Assembly: GCA_944989445.1 (NCBI GenBank)
Contig: CALYLW010000060.1
Coordinates: 438,459-502,458, forward strand
Length of the DNA stretch: 64,000 nt
Source of the DNA: Ampullaceana balthica
Lineage: Eukaryota > Mollusca > Gastropoda > Lymnaeidae
Reading direction: 5' to 3'
The number at the start of each line of letters is the position of its first letter. Positions within the stretch are counted from its first letter, which is position 1. The position numbers and the translations under genes are program-made. The notes below the pieces were generated by a model that ran no database searches, was not told the DNA's origin, and saw only the letters and a list, made by a program, of their open reading frames with translations. Shown one piece after another: positions 12,403 through 22,920 of this stretch.

Positions 12403-12665
12403 ACAGTTGAAACGGTAACCATGGACGCATTTATGTCTATAACCTCCTGTCACTAAGCAGTTGAAACGGTAACCATAGACGCATATATGTCTATAGCCTC
12501 CTGTCACTAAGCAGTTGAAACGGTAACCATAGACGCATTTATGTCTATAGCCTCCTGTCACTAAGCAGTTGAAACGGTAACCATAGACGCATTTATGTCT
12601 ATAGCCTCCTGTCACTAAGCAGTTGAAACGGTAACCATGGACGCATTTATGTCTATAGCCTCCTG
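12403..12665. repeat. 54-bp minisatellite, about 5 units
   Basis: Unit starts fall at 12403, 12457, 12511, 12565 and 12619. Each begins CAGTTGAAACGGTAACCAT and ends TAGCCTCCTGTCACTAA. Differences between units are single bases (ccatgg/ccatag, catata/cattta). The last unit is incomplete. A 74-residue minus-strand frame through it is a repeat by-product. Confidence 0.95.
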
Positions 12666-13048
12666 TTCCCCCATCTCCTTCAATAAGCAGCCCTACAAAG
12701 TATTGTCTTTATGGACGTGTGTGCAGGACCACAACTTTTCACAGGAGCCACAACTGTCAGAATGTTGATAGTAGGCACTAAATAAATGGAAGGAGAAGAA
12801 GAATGTGAAAATCTAGTTGTGTAAAATGTCCGTAACAGCCATGTCAAAAATATCATACTTTTTATAACTGTGAAAGTTTTAGAAACAGTAAATAGCCCAT
12901 TTATTGATACCATTAAGGTGTTCACTAAAACGGTACCCAAGACGGTGACCTGTTTTCCCTATGAATAGTTTATCGCGCAATTCAAAGAAGTTAAAATCAC
13001 GTGCGACTCGTGTAGGTATTAAATTTTGAATATGTCATTGATATAGCA
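12666..13048. other. No recognisable feature
   Basis: Single-copy-looking sequence between the 54-bp minisatellite and the hAT MITE. It contains no supported gene. Confidence 0.5.
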
Positions 13049-13242
13049 CAGGGGTCTCCAAACTTTTCTGCCGGAGAGCCGCATTAACTGTCAAACAGCA
13101 GTTTTGGGACCGACTAAACAGTTTTGCGGTAAACTACATGTAAAAATAGTATCTTTTTTTTATATTAAAAGGTCTCCAGGGGCCGGATGAAAGGGCCTCG
13201 CGGGCCGCATCTGGCCCGCGGGCCTTAGTTTGGAGAACCCTG
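13049..13242. mobile_element. hAT-type MITE (194 bp)
   Basis: The terminal inverted repeats are CAGGGGTCTCCAAACTTTTC at the left and GTTTGGAGAACCCTG at the right. The flanks carry an exact 8-bp duplication, atatagca (13041-13048 and 13243-13250). The right half has GGGCCGCATCTGGCCCGCGG, a sequence style typical of small hAT elements in many animals. It is too short to code for anything, so it was moved by a transposase made elsewhere. Confidence 0.93.
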
Positions 13243-13250
13243 ATATAGCA

Positions 13251-14221
13251 GAAAGAAAAGTAATCTTAATCACAAAATAAAATGGTTTGCAACAACAAAC
13301 GTTGCTAACTTTAGTAACAGTGTTTTTTAAAGTTTTATTTTATAAGCTAACTATATAAGCTCAATACTCAATATATAAGCATTATCACAGCTCTTTTAAG
13401 TACAATAACATAAAAACAAAGTTTGCATGATACATACATACATACACAACTTTATAGAAATATGTATGACAATATAGATTTTTAGCACAATATCAGTCTA
13501 TAGTCTATAGGACAATATCAGATTGTTTTTTCCGACGATTAGCAAATACTTTAATTGTTTTGAGGCGGGGAGAGAAAGGGCGTGGTGTGAGACGTCAAAA
13601 GGCCAAGGTCGCATATTTCCAATATATAACTTACTTGTAGAGTGAAGTAGCACCACGCCCCTCGCTCCCCTCCTTGTGTCTCGCTCATTATGCTATCGAA
13701 CGGTACAGACACCGTACAGATCTCTCGATTTGTTCTGTAAAAATGTATATCATTCTGTGCAGATCTGTTAGATTATATATATCTTGTTACCTCTTATATT
13801 CAGAGGTTCTCATGTCAAACTAATCATGCCATCTTAGTGTACACATCTGTGAGATCGCTGTATCTGTCTGGTGACATACATATGCAGCGGTTCTCAGACA
13901 ATAAAACAATTCAATGAACATTCTAGACACTTGGACGTAAACTTTAAATGCTACGACGTTACATTTTTAACACTAAAATGTTAACTTTTAACACTACACT
14001 GTTAAAATTTTCACTAGCGTTATAACCATAAATTCAAGCGAATGAATGTTTTTGTTAATAACTCATTCATTAAAACCGTGTCATAGTCATAGAGGTTATT
14101 TACCTGTTTGGGCGATGGGGGAACGATCTTGAAACCAGTCGACCTGGGTGTGGTCTATACTTGCAAATGTAACATTCAATTTTTCAGTGCCACTGAGAAA
14201 GAGATAAATATCAAGAAGATT
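13251..14221. other. No gene; one GC-rich inverted repeat
   Basis: Apart from a short CATA run near 13432-13447, the notable item is an imperfect inverted repeat. GGGGAGAGAAAGGGCGTGGTG (about 13567-13587) faces CACCACGCCCCTCGCTCCCC (about 13652-13671), with an AT-rich centre holding ccaatatataa. It may be a small foldback element or paired GC boxes; I cannot tell which. Confidence 0.4.
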
Positions 14222-14925
14222 TGATGAACTTCTGTGAGGAGTTTTGAGGGAACTTCTGGTAGTGGATTTGAGGAACCTCTGGGAGGAGATTTGAGGGAAC
14301 TTCTGGTAGGGGATTTGAGGAACCTCTGGGAGGAGATTTGAGGAACATCTGGGAGGAGATTTGAGGAACCTTTGGGAGGAGATTTCAGGAACTTTTGGGA
14401 GGAGATTTGAGGAACTTCTGGGAGGAGATTTGAAGGAACTTCTGGGTGGAGATTTGAGGAACTTTTGGGAGGAGATTTGAGGAACTTTTGGGAGGAGATT
14501 TGAGGAACTTCTTGGAGGAGATTTGAGGTTTTTTTGGAGGAGATTTGAGGAACTTCTGGGAGGAGATTTGAGGGAACTTCTGTGAGGAGATTTGAGGAAC
14601 TTTTGGGAGGAGATTTGAGGAACTTTTGGGAGGGGATTTGAGGAACTTCTGGGAGGAGATTTGAGGAACTTCTGGAAGGAGATTTGATGAACTTCTGGGA
14701 GGAGATTTGAGGAACTTTTAGAGGGATACATGAGTAACTTTTGGGAGGAGATTTGAGGAACTACTTGGAAAAGATTTAATGAATGTCTGGGGGGGGATTT
14801 GATGAACTTCTGGGAGATTTGGGTAACTTCTAGGATATTTGAGGGACCTCTTGGCGGAGATTCGATTAAATTCTGGGAGGAGATTTGAGGAACTTCTTGG
14901 AGAAGATTTAACGAATTTCTAGGTA
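14222..14925. repeat. 23-bp minisatellite, about 30 degenerate units
   Basis: The unit is close to GAGGAACTTCTGGGAGGAGA plus TTT. Units vary by substitutions (cttttg, ctacttg, catctg) and small indels. Because 23 is not a multiple of three, a minus-strand frame through it runs for 280 codons (14096-14938) and shows a 23-residue super-repeat made by reading the same unit in three phases (LKSPPRS, NLLPKV, PQISSQKF). That is a property of the repeat and not evidence for a protein. Confidence 0.93.
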
Positions 14926-15484
14926 AGAACTCACACATCGTAATTTTATATTATCTGAGTTTAACTAGCTAGAAATATGCTACATAAGATAATGATTGCA
15001 TATTGCCTAGAAACTTCACTACGGTGCGATGTGTTTTTTTTAAAACTTCGTCTGGACTAAATTCCTACATTTTCTAGAACTGGTCCCATTAAAGATTGGC
15101 GCTGACCTAAAATGGATTCCTTAAAACTAAATCAAAACTTGCTCCCTCTGGGCACCATCTCCCACCATCCTACGCCTGTGTATAAATTGTGCAATGGTAC
15201 TGGAGCGTACTTGATAGCACACGTGGAATTATGTCACTATCGTCGGGGCGAATCTTGCTCCAGTCTGCCACTCGAGCTGACATTACGTAAGACATGTTTG
15301 ATCTGTGACACTGGCTCACATCCTATAAGGACCACTAGAGTTGTTCAATCTAAAACACTGGCTCACCTCTCTCGGGGTCACTAGAGTAGTTCCTGCTGGG
15401 GCGAATCAAGAACAAAATGATGGTAAGGGAGGTAGAACTTTGTGGTAATATGCTCAGAAAATATGACAGGACATAAAAAAACTA
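14926..15484. other. No recognisable feature
   Basis: About 560 bp with a 90-codon plus-strand frame (15112-15384) that resembles nothing I know. It is judged to be chance. Confidence 0.4.
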
Positions 15485-16255
15485 TCCTATATAATAATCC
15501 TTTAGATTCTATAATAAAAGGCAATGTTATGTCCGGTCATCGATAGTGATTGGTCCCTAAAACACATAAGACTCCTACAGCCAATCATATTGAACACGTT
15601 TATGCGGACGTTCAAAACGAATTATTTTGGTGCAGCATTTCTTCCAAGACTTTATTTTGAGTTATGCGCGTTGGGATTTATAGTCAAAAGCTCTGTTTTT
15701 ACGAGTTATTTATTTTAACTATAAGGAATAGCATTTTTGACGTGATGCACATGTGTGCCTGTCGAGACTGCTGTTGGAAGGGAGCTACAACATGCCACCG
15801 AACGGTGGCGGAACGTCCTTGGACGGGCTTTGTTTCTCGCAAACCAATAAAACATTAATGCCTATAAACAATATAATAGCCCAAGTCACTGGATGGATCC
15901 GAAACGCTATGACGTCATTGTTTGAGCTTATATTTTAATACAAGGTGTGCTTCAGGAGGTGTGCAAAATAATTATAAATTAAGGATTATTTTTGAAATAG
16001 TACAACAGTCCATAGCAGTTAAAAATATGTATGATTTTTTTCGCTGTAAAAAATATTATATGACGTCATTGTTTTAGCTTATATTTTAATTTTGGAAAAA
16101 GCAACGATGTAAAAAAAAAGGATTTGCGGATTTATAATTAGAAAAAAAAATGTGTGTACAGTTCAGGAAGTTTAATATTTCGTCTTATTTAAATAAGGAT
16201 ATGTTACTTGGTCTTTTGAAAAAAGTGGGCGCCTTCGGCGCCCTACTATCCCTAG
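15485..16255 (+). mobile_element. Non-autonomous Helitron (771 bp)
   Basis: Both ends fit Helitron rules. The 5' end is TCCTATATAATAATCC directly after an A (15484). The 3' end has a perfect hairpin, GGGCGCC-TTC-GGCGCCC (16227-16243), then eight bases, then CTAG (16252-16255) followed by T (16256). Insertion is therefore between A and T with no target duplication. It codes for no Rep/helicase. Inside, TGACGTCATTGTTT-AGCTTATATTTTAAT occurs twice (near 15911 and 16062), a direct duplication about 150 bp apart. The 3' third is homologous to the minus-strand Helitron at 19628-20147. Confidence 0.9.
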
Positions 16256-16429
16256 TGATAAAATGTTAATGTTTTTTAGGTGGGAGAGCATATTATGTGT
16301 AGCATCTATTACTCTAGAAACAACCAAATAAATTCAAGCCTAAGGTGTTATCATCAGGTGATGTCAATTTGACTTGTATATATTTCATGTTCTCTTATGT
16401 CTGTCACACTCTATCGCGCTGTAACTCTC
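16256..16429. other. Spacer, nothing seen
   Basis: Short AT-rich spacer after the Helitron. Confidence 0.4.
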
Positions 16430-16770
16430 TTACTCCCTACTCATTCACCTTCATTTCTCTTCCACTCTTCTCCCTCCCCCTTCTTTCCCCCTCTGTCTCC
16501 CTCTCTCCCCACTCTCACTCTCTCTATTTCTCTCCCTCCCTCTCTCTTCTTCTCCTCCCGTTTCTCTCTCCCCCTCTCTCTCTCTTCTTTTCTCTCTCCC
16601 TCTCTTCCCCTCTCTCCATTTCCTCCTCTACCTCCCATGCTATCTCCCTCTATATTTCTCGCAATCTCTATCCTACTATCTCTCCCCTCCCTTCCTCTCA
16701 TACCTCCTCTCTATCCCCCACATATCTCTCGTCTTGTCTTCCCCTCTCCCACTCCCCCACCCCCCATAGA
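16430..16770. repeat. Pyrimidine-rich low-complexity tract
   Basis: About 340 bp composed almost only of C and T on the plus strand (ctctctccc, ccctctc). Frames through it (16345-16840 plus, 16441-16701 minus) are low-complexity S/P/L or R/E/G strings and are not genes. Such tracts can form triplex DNA; that is general knowledge and was not tested here. Confidence 0.9.
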
Positions 16771-17089
16771 CCTGCTTCTCCGTGATGCACAGCCCAACCA
16801 TCACTTGTTGTCTGAGACTGAGCACTCATGCATGGGATAAAAGAAATATTTGTAATCCGTAATTATCGAAGCCGTCTGGGGGTCGCTAACCACGTGATAA
16901 GTGCACCAGACATTGCAATCGATAATATGCGCAGTAGAATAGTGGCACTTTGTGCAAGGATAAAGCATAGAGCTCTGGAAATGGTGTTAAGAATCGATTT
17001 TTGCCTCCCTTTCACAGACATAACAAATAACTCGCAAGCTCTGTTCTAGACGTTTTAAAAACAAATGTCCCTATTGTACGGTCTAGCGC

Positions 17090-17545
17090 CAACGCAGTCA
17101 GTGGCTCAATATGACCTATTAGTAATGACGCAGTAAGTGGGTCAATGTAACGTATTAGTAATGACGCAGTAAGTGGGTCAATGTAACGTATTAGTAATGA
17201 CGCAGTAAGTGGGTCAATGTAACGTATTAGTAATGACGCAGTAAGTGGGTCAATGTGACGTATTAGTAATGACGCAATAAGTAGTTTCATGTGACGTATC
17301 AGTAATGATGCAGGAACTAGTTCAATGTAACGTATTACTAATGACGCAGTAAGTAGTTCATTGTGACGTATTAATAATGACGCAGTAAGTTGTTCAATGT
17401 GACGTATTAGTAATGACGCAGTAAGTTGTCCAATGTGACCTATTGGTAATGGCGCAGTACGTTTTTCAATGTGACGTATTAGTAATGACGCAGTAAGTTG
17501 TTCAACGTGACGCATCAGTAATGACGCAGTAAGTGGTTCAATATG
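17090..17545. repeat. 36-bp minisatellite, about 12.5 units
   Basis: The unit core is TATTAGTAATGACGCAGTAA followed by GTGGGTCAATGTAACG. The left units are nearly identical. The right units vary (gtagttc, gttgtcc, ggaactag). A 167-codon minus-strand frame reading TASLLIRYIDPL-like units is a by-product of the period being divisible by three. Confidence 0.95.
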
Positions 17546-19191
17546 TAAGTAACATGCTACAGGGATTAGACTCCAGGCATTACATCAGTGAATGTTGTGT
17601 GAGAGCTTCCATCACGCCGAGCAGATCACTTTGATACCTGCGCCATTAACAGATGGCCCCTATAAAAAGGTCAGGCCAAAGGGGTTCTCAGCCTTCTCTT
17701 GCAAAGGTCCAACTATACCCAATGAGGTCAATGACTGCCGATGGTAAAGACGCATGCAATATCCCTCTTGTGAGAAACTCTCTCTCTCTCTTTCTCTCTC
17801 TTCATTTCTCCTCTTATCCCATTTTGACATCCTCTCCCCTCTCATCTTCTATCCCTATCAACTCATTACTCATCTCACAACAGCCTCCTCTGCATATTGC
17901 CCTCTTCTCGCCTCTCCCCGTTCATTATCCCCCCTCTCACTCTGCTCCTCTCAACTACGTTCACTTCTCTCCCATTCTCCAAATCCAAATTAAGGGTAAT
18001 ATCGACGTATTCAACAATCGTGGCGGTCACCAGTTTTTAGCTATTTACACGGGATCTCAAACCTTTTAGCGGCCTGTCCCTTCCACGATGTCACCAATGG
18101 CTTTTAACGCTATTTCATGATCTCTGTTTAGAGTTTTTTTTAATCATAAAAACAATGTGCACCATTTGTAAAGATGTACACTATCAAGGAGAACATGAAC
18201 CCGTTTGAGAATCACTGCTTTGAATATATTCTTTGTTGACTTTATTGGCTAATAAGACACTAGAGTAGTTCTAAATTATGAGACCAAAACTTTCTATAAA
18301 TAGATGTATAGAGAAATAAATTCATATGAAAATGATGATTTCAAGATAGATGGAAAGAAGAGATGGCCTGAAACTGAAAACGTCAAATGGATATCAAAAG
18401 CAACTTTCCCCATCTAATGGACGTCCCTAAAGTAGAGAGTATAGACATATTTAATGTTTTAATGGAATGTTTAGATAACGTTTATTTGAGTGAAAATAAT
18501 TAGGTCCACAGAATTGATAACAAAAGTTCCATTTTAACCCGGGAACTTAAACGTCTCAAATACTTTGCTTTTAACATCACATAACGATCTGAAATTCCTG
18601 ACAAATAAGATTTATTGTTTTGTTTTTGTTTTTTGTTGTTGTTTTTTTTGCAATACAACCATGCACAAGTTTTGAACACAACAGTTCTAATGATAACAAA
18701 CCTATGATGTCTTGTGAACTATCCTGTCGATAACAACAATATGACTATGCTCTAGAAATGTTGATATCAGAAACCACTTGAGTCCCGAGCTTAACACAAA
18801 CAAGTTATTGATGACGTCGATCACTGCCCCCGGAAGTGTCGTCTGACCCAGTTCAATGACAGAATTCTGCCACAAAAACAGACTTCAACATTTGCTTGTG
18901 TTGTGTTCAACATTGGCTTGTGTTGTGTTCAGGAAATGTTTTTTGGTACAAATTTTAATTGATTAAAAGACCAATGTCAGGGAATGTAATGTTTTAAAAT
19001 GACCCTAAAATCAGAAATGTATTTATATTTACAAGAATTGTCCAGGAGGAGTTAGTTAAGTCGGAGTCATAAAATTTCAAATTGTAAAATTTAAGGCTTT
19101 TGTTTCCCCACGAACCTCATGTCCGTCATGTAACTGGGATACAAAATCACATCTATGTCCTTCATATGTATCCCTGGATTCCTGACAAAGT
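17546..19191. other. No gene; CT-rich patch
   Basis: About 1.6 kb without a supported gene. It includes a pyrimidine-rich patch at 17776-17965 and a T/G-rich patch near 18617-18652. A TATAAAAAGG at about 17661-17670 resembles a TATA box, but no transcript or coding sequence follows that I can support. Confidence 0.45.
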
Positions 19192-19627
19192 GTTTTTTTT
19201 TAATCCTTTATATTAACTCGTGGTGTCTGCGGCCGACCGACCGACCGACCGACCTTGTCGCCAAAAATTTGATCGATTTTTAACCCACTTGCTCGCAAGA
19301 TACCGAGCTGAAATTTTGCAGGCAGTTTCGTACCGATGATAAAAACAATGTATCAAAATTTCAGATCGATCGCATGTACCGTAATAAAATTATTGATTTT
19401 TTAGATTATTTTATTTATTCCTATGTATCATGCTATTTTTTGAGATAGAGCGTCGCGGTGCGTATTATATTGAACAACCTTTCTGTCGCGCAATAAGGTG
19501 CGTATTTTATTGACAGCTCTTTTTATAAACATATTCCTGATCGGTGCGCATTATATTAAACATGTTTTACGACACAACTGCAATTTTGTATTTCTGGATG
19601 GTCTGGCGCTGCGTATTATAATGAACA
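19192..19627 (+). mobile_element. HINE-like family A, copy 3, 5' part
   Basis: It starts AATCCTTTATATTAACTCGTG and carries a (GACC)n microsatellite at about 19229-19254. The core then follows (GCTCGCAAGATA, GAGCTGAAATTTTGCAGGCAG, ATCAAAATTTCAGATCGATCG). It also has four spaced GTGCG(T/C)ATT(A/T)TATT motifs. The sequence is almost identical to the copy at 34438-34950. It stops at ATAATGAACA, where a Helitron is inserted; the remainder resumes at 20148. Confidence 0.75.
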
Positions 19628-20147
19628 CTAGATGACCCGCGGCGTAGCATACGCCGCTAATGATTTAGTGACGGGTGAAGACTTCCTAAAAGACACAGTT
19701 GTCAAAATGGGGTGGCTTTGGGCAAACGACTGTGAGTGAATGAAAAGAAGGAACTCTGGAGAGACCCGCGGCGTATCACCCGTAAAAAATGACGGAAGTG
19801 TTCAGCTGAAATCTATTTATTTTGAAAAATGCAATTTTTTAGGGCCCACCTTTTTCAAAATCCGAACTAGCTTGTCCTTGTTTGATCAATACGAAATATT
19901 AAACTTTCTGAAATGTACACAAAGTATTTTATAACTTTTTACATTGTTCCCTTTTTACAAAATTAAAATATCAGCGAAAACAATGACGTCATATATTTAT
20001 TTTTCTACAGCGCATATTTAATTTGCACACCTTTTGATGCATTGGTGCAGTAATTTGGCGCGCTGCTTTCTAAAATTAGTATCTGTTGAACATACTTGCA
20101 GCTTGCCTCGCAGGGTCTGACCACGAAGAGAATATTATATATATGGA
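19628..20147 (-). mobile_element. Non-autonomous Helitron (520 bp) inside family A copy 3
   Basis: Read on the minus strand, it starts TCCATATATATAATATTC at 20147 and ends with a perfect hairpin, GCGGCGTA-TGC-TACGCCGC (19657-19639), a short GGTCAT spacer and CTAG (19631-19628). The base before it is A and the base after it is T on the minus strand, as Helitrons require. The uninterrupted family A copy at 34871-34890 gives the empty site (ataatgaaca|ttctttt) and confirms a clean insertion without target duplication. It contains no Rep/helicase. Part of the body (about 19785-19975) recurs at 63775-63960. Confidence 0.9.
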
Positions 20148-20215
20148 TTCTTTTAATTACGTCTAGTACATAAAGGATTTATAGTGAAAAAAACTTGCTT
20201 TTTTACGGATTTGTA
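20148..20215 (+). mobile_element. HINE-like family A, copy 3, 3' part
   Basis: It resumes exactly where 19627 stopped: TTCTTTTAATTACGTCTAG, then ACATAAAGGATTTATAGT and the AAAAAACTTGCTTTTTT hairpin. It matches 34881-34945. Confidence 0.7.
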
Positions 20216-20769
20216 AAAATTATATGTTTATTATATTATTTAAATGTTGCGTACTAAGAGACGTTTTAATTTTAAAATGTTTTTCCACATACTAATTGCG
20301 ATTTTAGAAAAAATGACAATTTGACTGATAAACGTATAATCTGACTTAAACACCATTTGTTTTTGTTTTTTTAAATGTTGGAAGAAAAAACAAAAATCAA
20401 AAACAACAACAACACCAAAAAACCACAAAAACCAAAAAACAAACTAGAAGCCATCGTTATTGTCGTTATTGTTGCCTGTTTTTTGTTTTTTTTTATGTTG
20501 CGACACTATTTATTTCACAATAAAAACTTCAGCCAGAAGAAATTAACCGTCAGTTTAAAAACATTTTATAATGACTAGATTTGAATCTTTCTTTGCCTTT
20601 CAAAATTTGTCAAATAATAAATTAATGTAAAGTAGTTATTAGGCATACGTTCTCATTGGTAGACTTGGAGCAGTTTATTATCTCCATCAGAGACAATTTT
20701 CATCTCCGAGCTAAATAGCTGTATAATGACGTCATAATCAGACGCAATGCATGATTTTTATTTAAATCC
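20216..20769. other. No recognisable feature
   Basis: AT-rich sequence with an A/C-rich patch (about 20385-20440). No supported gene. Confidence 0.45.
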
Positions 20770-21282
20770 CTTATATTAACTTCTGTCGTGGTCCAGTCCG
20801 CCCTCACGCGAAAAAAGAAAAGTCACAAATGACCCATTTCCCATGATTTTATTGAGCTGAAATTTTGCACATAGACTTGTGTCATCTAACAATGCATTGT
20901 ATCAAAATTTCAGATCGATATCATGTGCCGTAATTAAATTAATCAATTTTTAGTTTAGCTCTATATAGCATGCCTAGTCGTCTGCTAGAGTTGACCTCCA
21001 CGGCTTACTGGTTTCACTCCAGCACCTGATGTCACAGGCGTCTGTCACAGGGGTCTGTCACAGGGGTCTGTCACAGGGGTCTGTCACAGGGGTCTGTCAC
21101 AGGGGTCTGTCACAGGGGTCTGTCACTGGGTTTGTCACAGGGGTCTGTCACAGGGTTCTGTCACAGGGGTCTGTCACAGGGTCTGTCACGGTGTGGTGCG
21201 TATTATATTGAACATAATCAATACTTTATCAAGTGATTTATAGTAAAAAAAACTTTGTTTTTACGGGTTGTTTTTATTAATA
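20770..21282 (+). mobile_element. HINE-like family A, copy 4, carrying a 14-bp array
   Basis: It opens AAATCCCTTATATTAAC and keeps the core (GAGCTGAAATTTTGCACATAG, ATCAAAATTTCAGATCGATA). It is interrupted by the short array at 21027-21190 and then resumes with GGTGCGTATTATATTGAACA, the tttatagt motif and the AAAAACTTTGTTTTTACGGG hairpin. The next copy follows directly. Confidence 0.65.
21027..21190. repeat. 14-bp minisatellite, about 11-12 units
   Basis: Unit GTCTGTCACAGGGG, with a few shortened units (tcactgg, acagggttc). It sits inside family A copy 4, so it probably expanded after that element inserted. Confidence 0.95.
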
Positions 21283-21722
21283 AAAATTCCTCTATATTAA
21301 CTCGTGGCGTCTGGTTGCTTGTTGCCGAAAAAACTTTGGATCATTTTTAACCCACTTTCCCGTATCATATCGAGCTGAAATTTTGCAGGCAGACTCGTGG
21401 CGACGATAAAAAAGATGTATTACAATTTCACATCGATCGCATGTCCTGTTATTAAATTAATGAATTTTTATATCATCTTTATATATCTCTATGTAGCTTG
21501 TAAATATTTATGGTAGTCTTCTGCGCTGTTCGTATTATACTGAACATACTTTTATAATATTTTCCCGATGTCTAGATGTTTATGCAAGTATGTCTTACGG
21601 TGCGTATTATATTGAACATAATGAAGACTTTTAGGTATATCTCAAATATAAAGGATTTATAGTAAAAAAAAACATTCGTTTTTATGTTTTTTAAATATTT
21701 AATGCGCAAAGCCGCGAATTGC
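21283..21722 (+). mobile_element. HINE-like family A, copy 5
   Basis: It follows the previous copy head to tail, starting at CCTCTATATTAACTCGTGG. It includes GAGCTGAAATTTTGCAGGCAG, two GTGCGTATTATATTGAACAT-like motifs (one mutated near 21530), CTCAAATATAAAGGATTT and the terminal AAAAAACATTCGTTTTT hairpin. Confidence 0.65.
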
Positions 21723-22160
21723 TCACACACACACACTGTCCGACACACACATTCTCATACTGTCATGCATGCTCTGTCACTCATTTAACATATCGACACA
21801 CATTCACAAATGCGCTAGGTCTTTCGTTACGTTGCAAACACACACACGCTGTTGCACACTAACACACATTTTCACACACACTCGCCAAAAGTCGCAAAAA
21901 TACCGACATACTGTCACACACAAGCTCCACTTTCGCTTCGTGACACAGACACACATTGTCACACACATACACACACACACACTGACACACACACACGAGG
22001 TCACACACATTTTCACACACACTGTCATACACAGTCACCATCAGTCGTACAAATACCGACATACTGTCACACAGATGCTCTGACTTTGCTTTGTAAAACA
22101 CACACGCACGCACAGATTACACACACACAAACACACACATTCACACACACTCGGCTTTGA
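21723..22160. repeat. CA-rich degenerate region with internal duplication
   Basis: Long interrupted (CA)n. Within it, ATACCGACATACTGTCACACA with a preceding GTCG occurs near 21891 and again near 22044, about 153 bp apart. The stretch was therefore duplicated as a block and did not arise only by slippage. Frames here (T/H-rich plus, V/C-rich minus) are low-complexity artefacts. Confidence 0.85.
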
Positions 22161-22920
22161 TACATCTCTCCAGCACATTTACACTTCATTTTCGCCGCGA
22201 GCAATTATTTCTTCACCTTTGATGTGTTGATGATAAGCCATTAGTTCTCACAGGTCGATGAAAGGTTTCGATATGTGCAGGTATTAATAAATAAAACATC
22301 GGATCTGTATGGTCTGGTGAATTTTCAAGCGCAATATTTCACAAAATAAAAAAAAATGTTTCATAATGATTTCTGACTCCTTTGTTTCAGACAATGACAC
22401 GGTAGCATGACGCAAATTGGTGTACACCAAGAATTATAAACTGAGAACACTTTGTCTTATATTACTTACTTAACTCATTAAGATATATTACACAATAGTG
22501 TTATTTTCAACATATTAAACTCATACAATCGCCATGGGATCTTACATATTTATCACAATGAGGCGCGAGGCTCCTGGCACCAAGTTTTGAGACTCGTGTT
22601 ACAGAGTCAGCCTCCAGTCACTTAACTTGATCGAACTGGTTGACGGACACGTTAACGGACACGTTAACGGACACGAAGGAAACTGAAGATCTCTTGAATG
22701 CGTTCCATTCATTGCATGCACACTGTACGCTCGTCTGTAGCTATCCCAGTGTGCACCTCGCAACCCATTATGACCTTTGGCTTATCGATAGGTCATTGAC
22801 ACTAGCCGTGACGTCATGACATTTCCTCTTCGTCTCCCTAAATCCCCTCAAGTTCTTAAATTGCTTTTGTATTTGGTTTGTTCCAGTTGCAGGTTCATAG
22901 ATAGAAACTGTGCCGTAGAC
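22161..22920. other. No gene; flank of the large satellite
   Basis: Single-copy-looking sequence with a small triplication of GTTAACGGACAC near 22640-22675. No supported gene. Confidence 0.5.

Noticed and set aside
13567..13671. Paired GC/CACCC boxes around an AT-rich core as a promoter
   Set aside because: Could equally be a small foldback element; no transcript-like sequence follows. Kept only as a described inverted repeat.
16345..16840. Ser/Pro/Leu-rich frames of about 146 codons
   Set aside because: Low-complexity translation of a pyrimidine tract; two overlapping frames on plus and one on minus are equally open.
17653..17670. TATA box candidate (TATAAAAAGG)
   Set aside because: No initiator, exon or coding sequence downstream; a single short match is expected by chance in AT-rich DNA.
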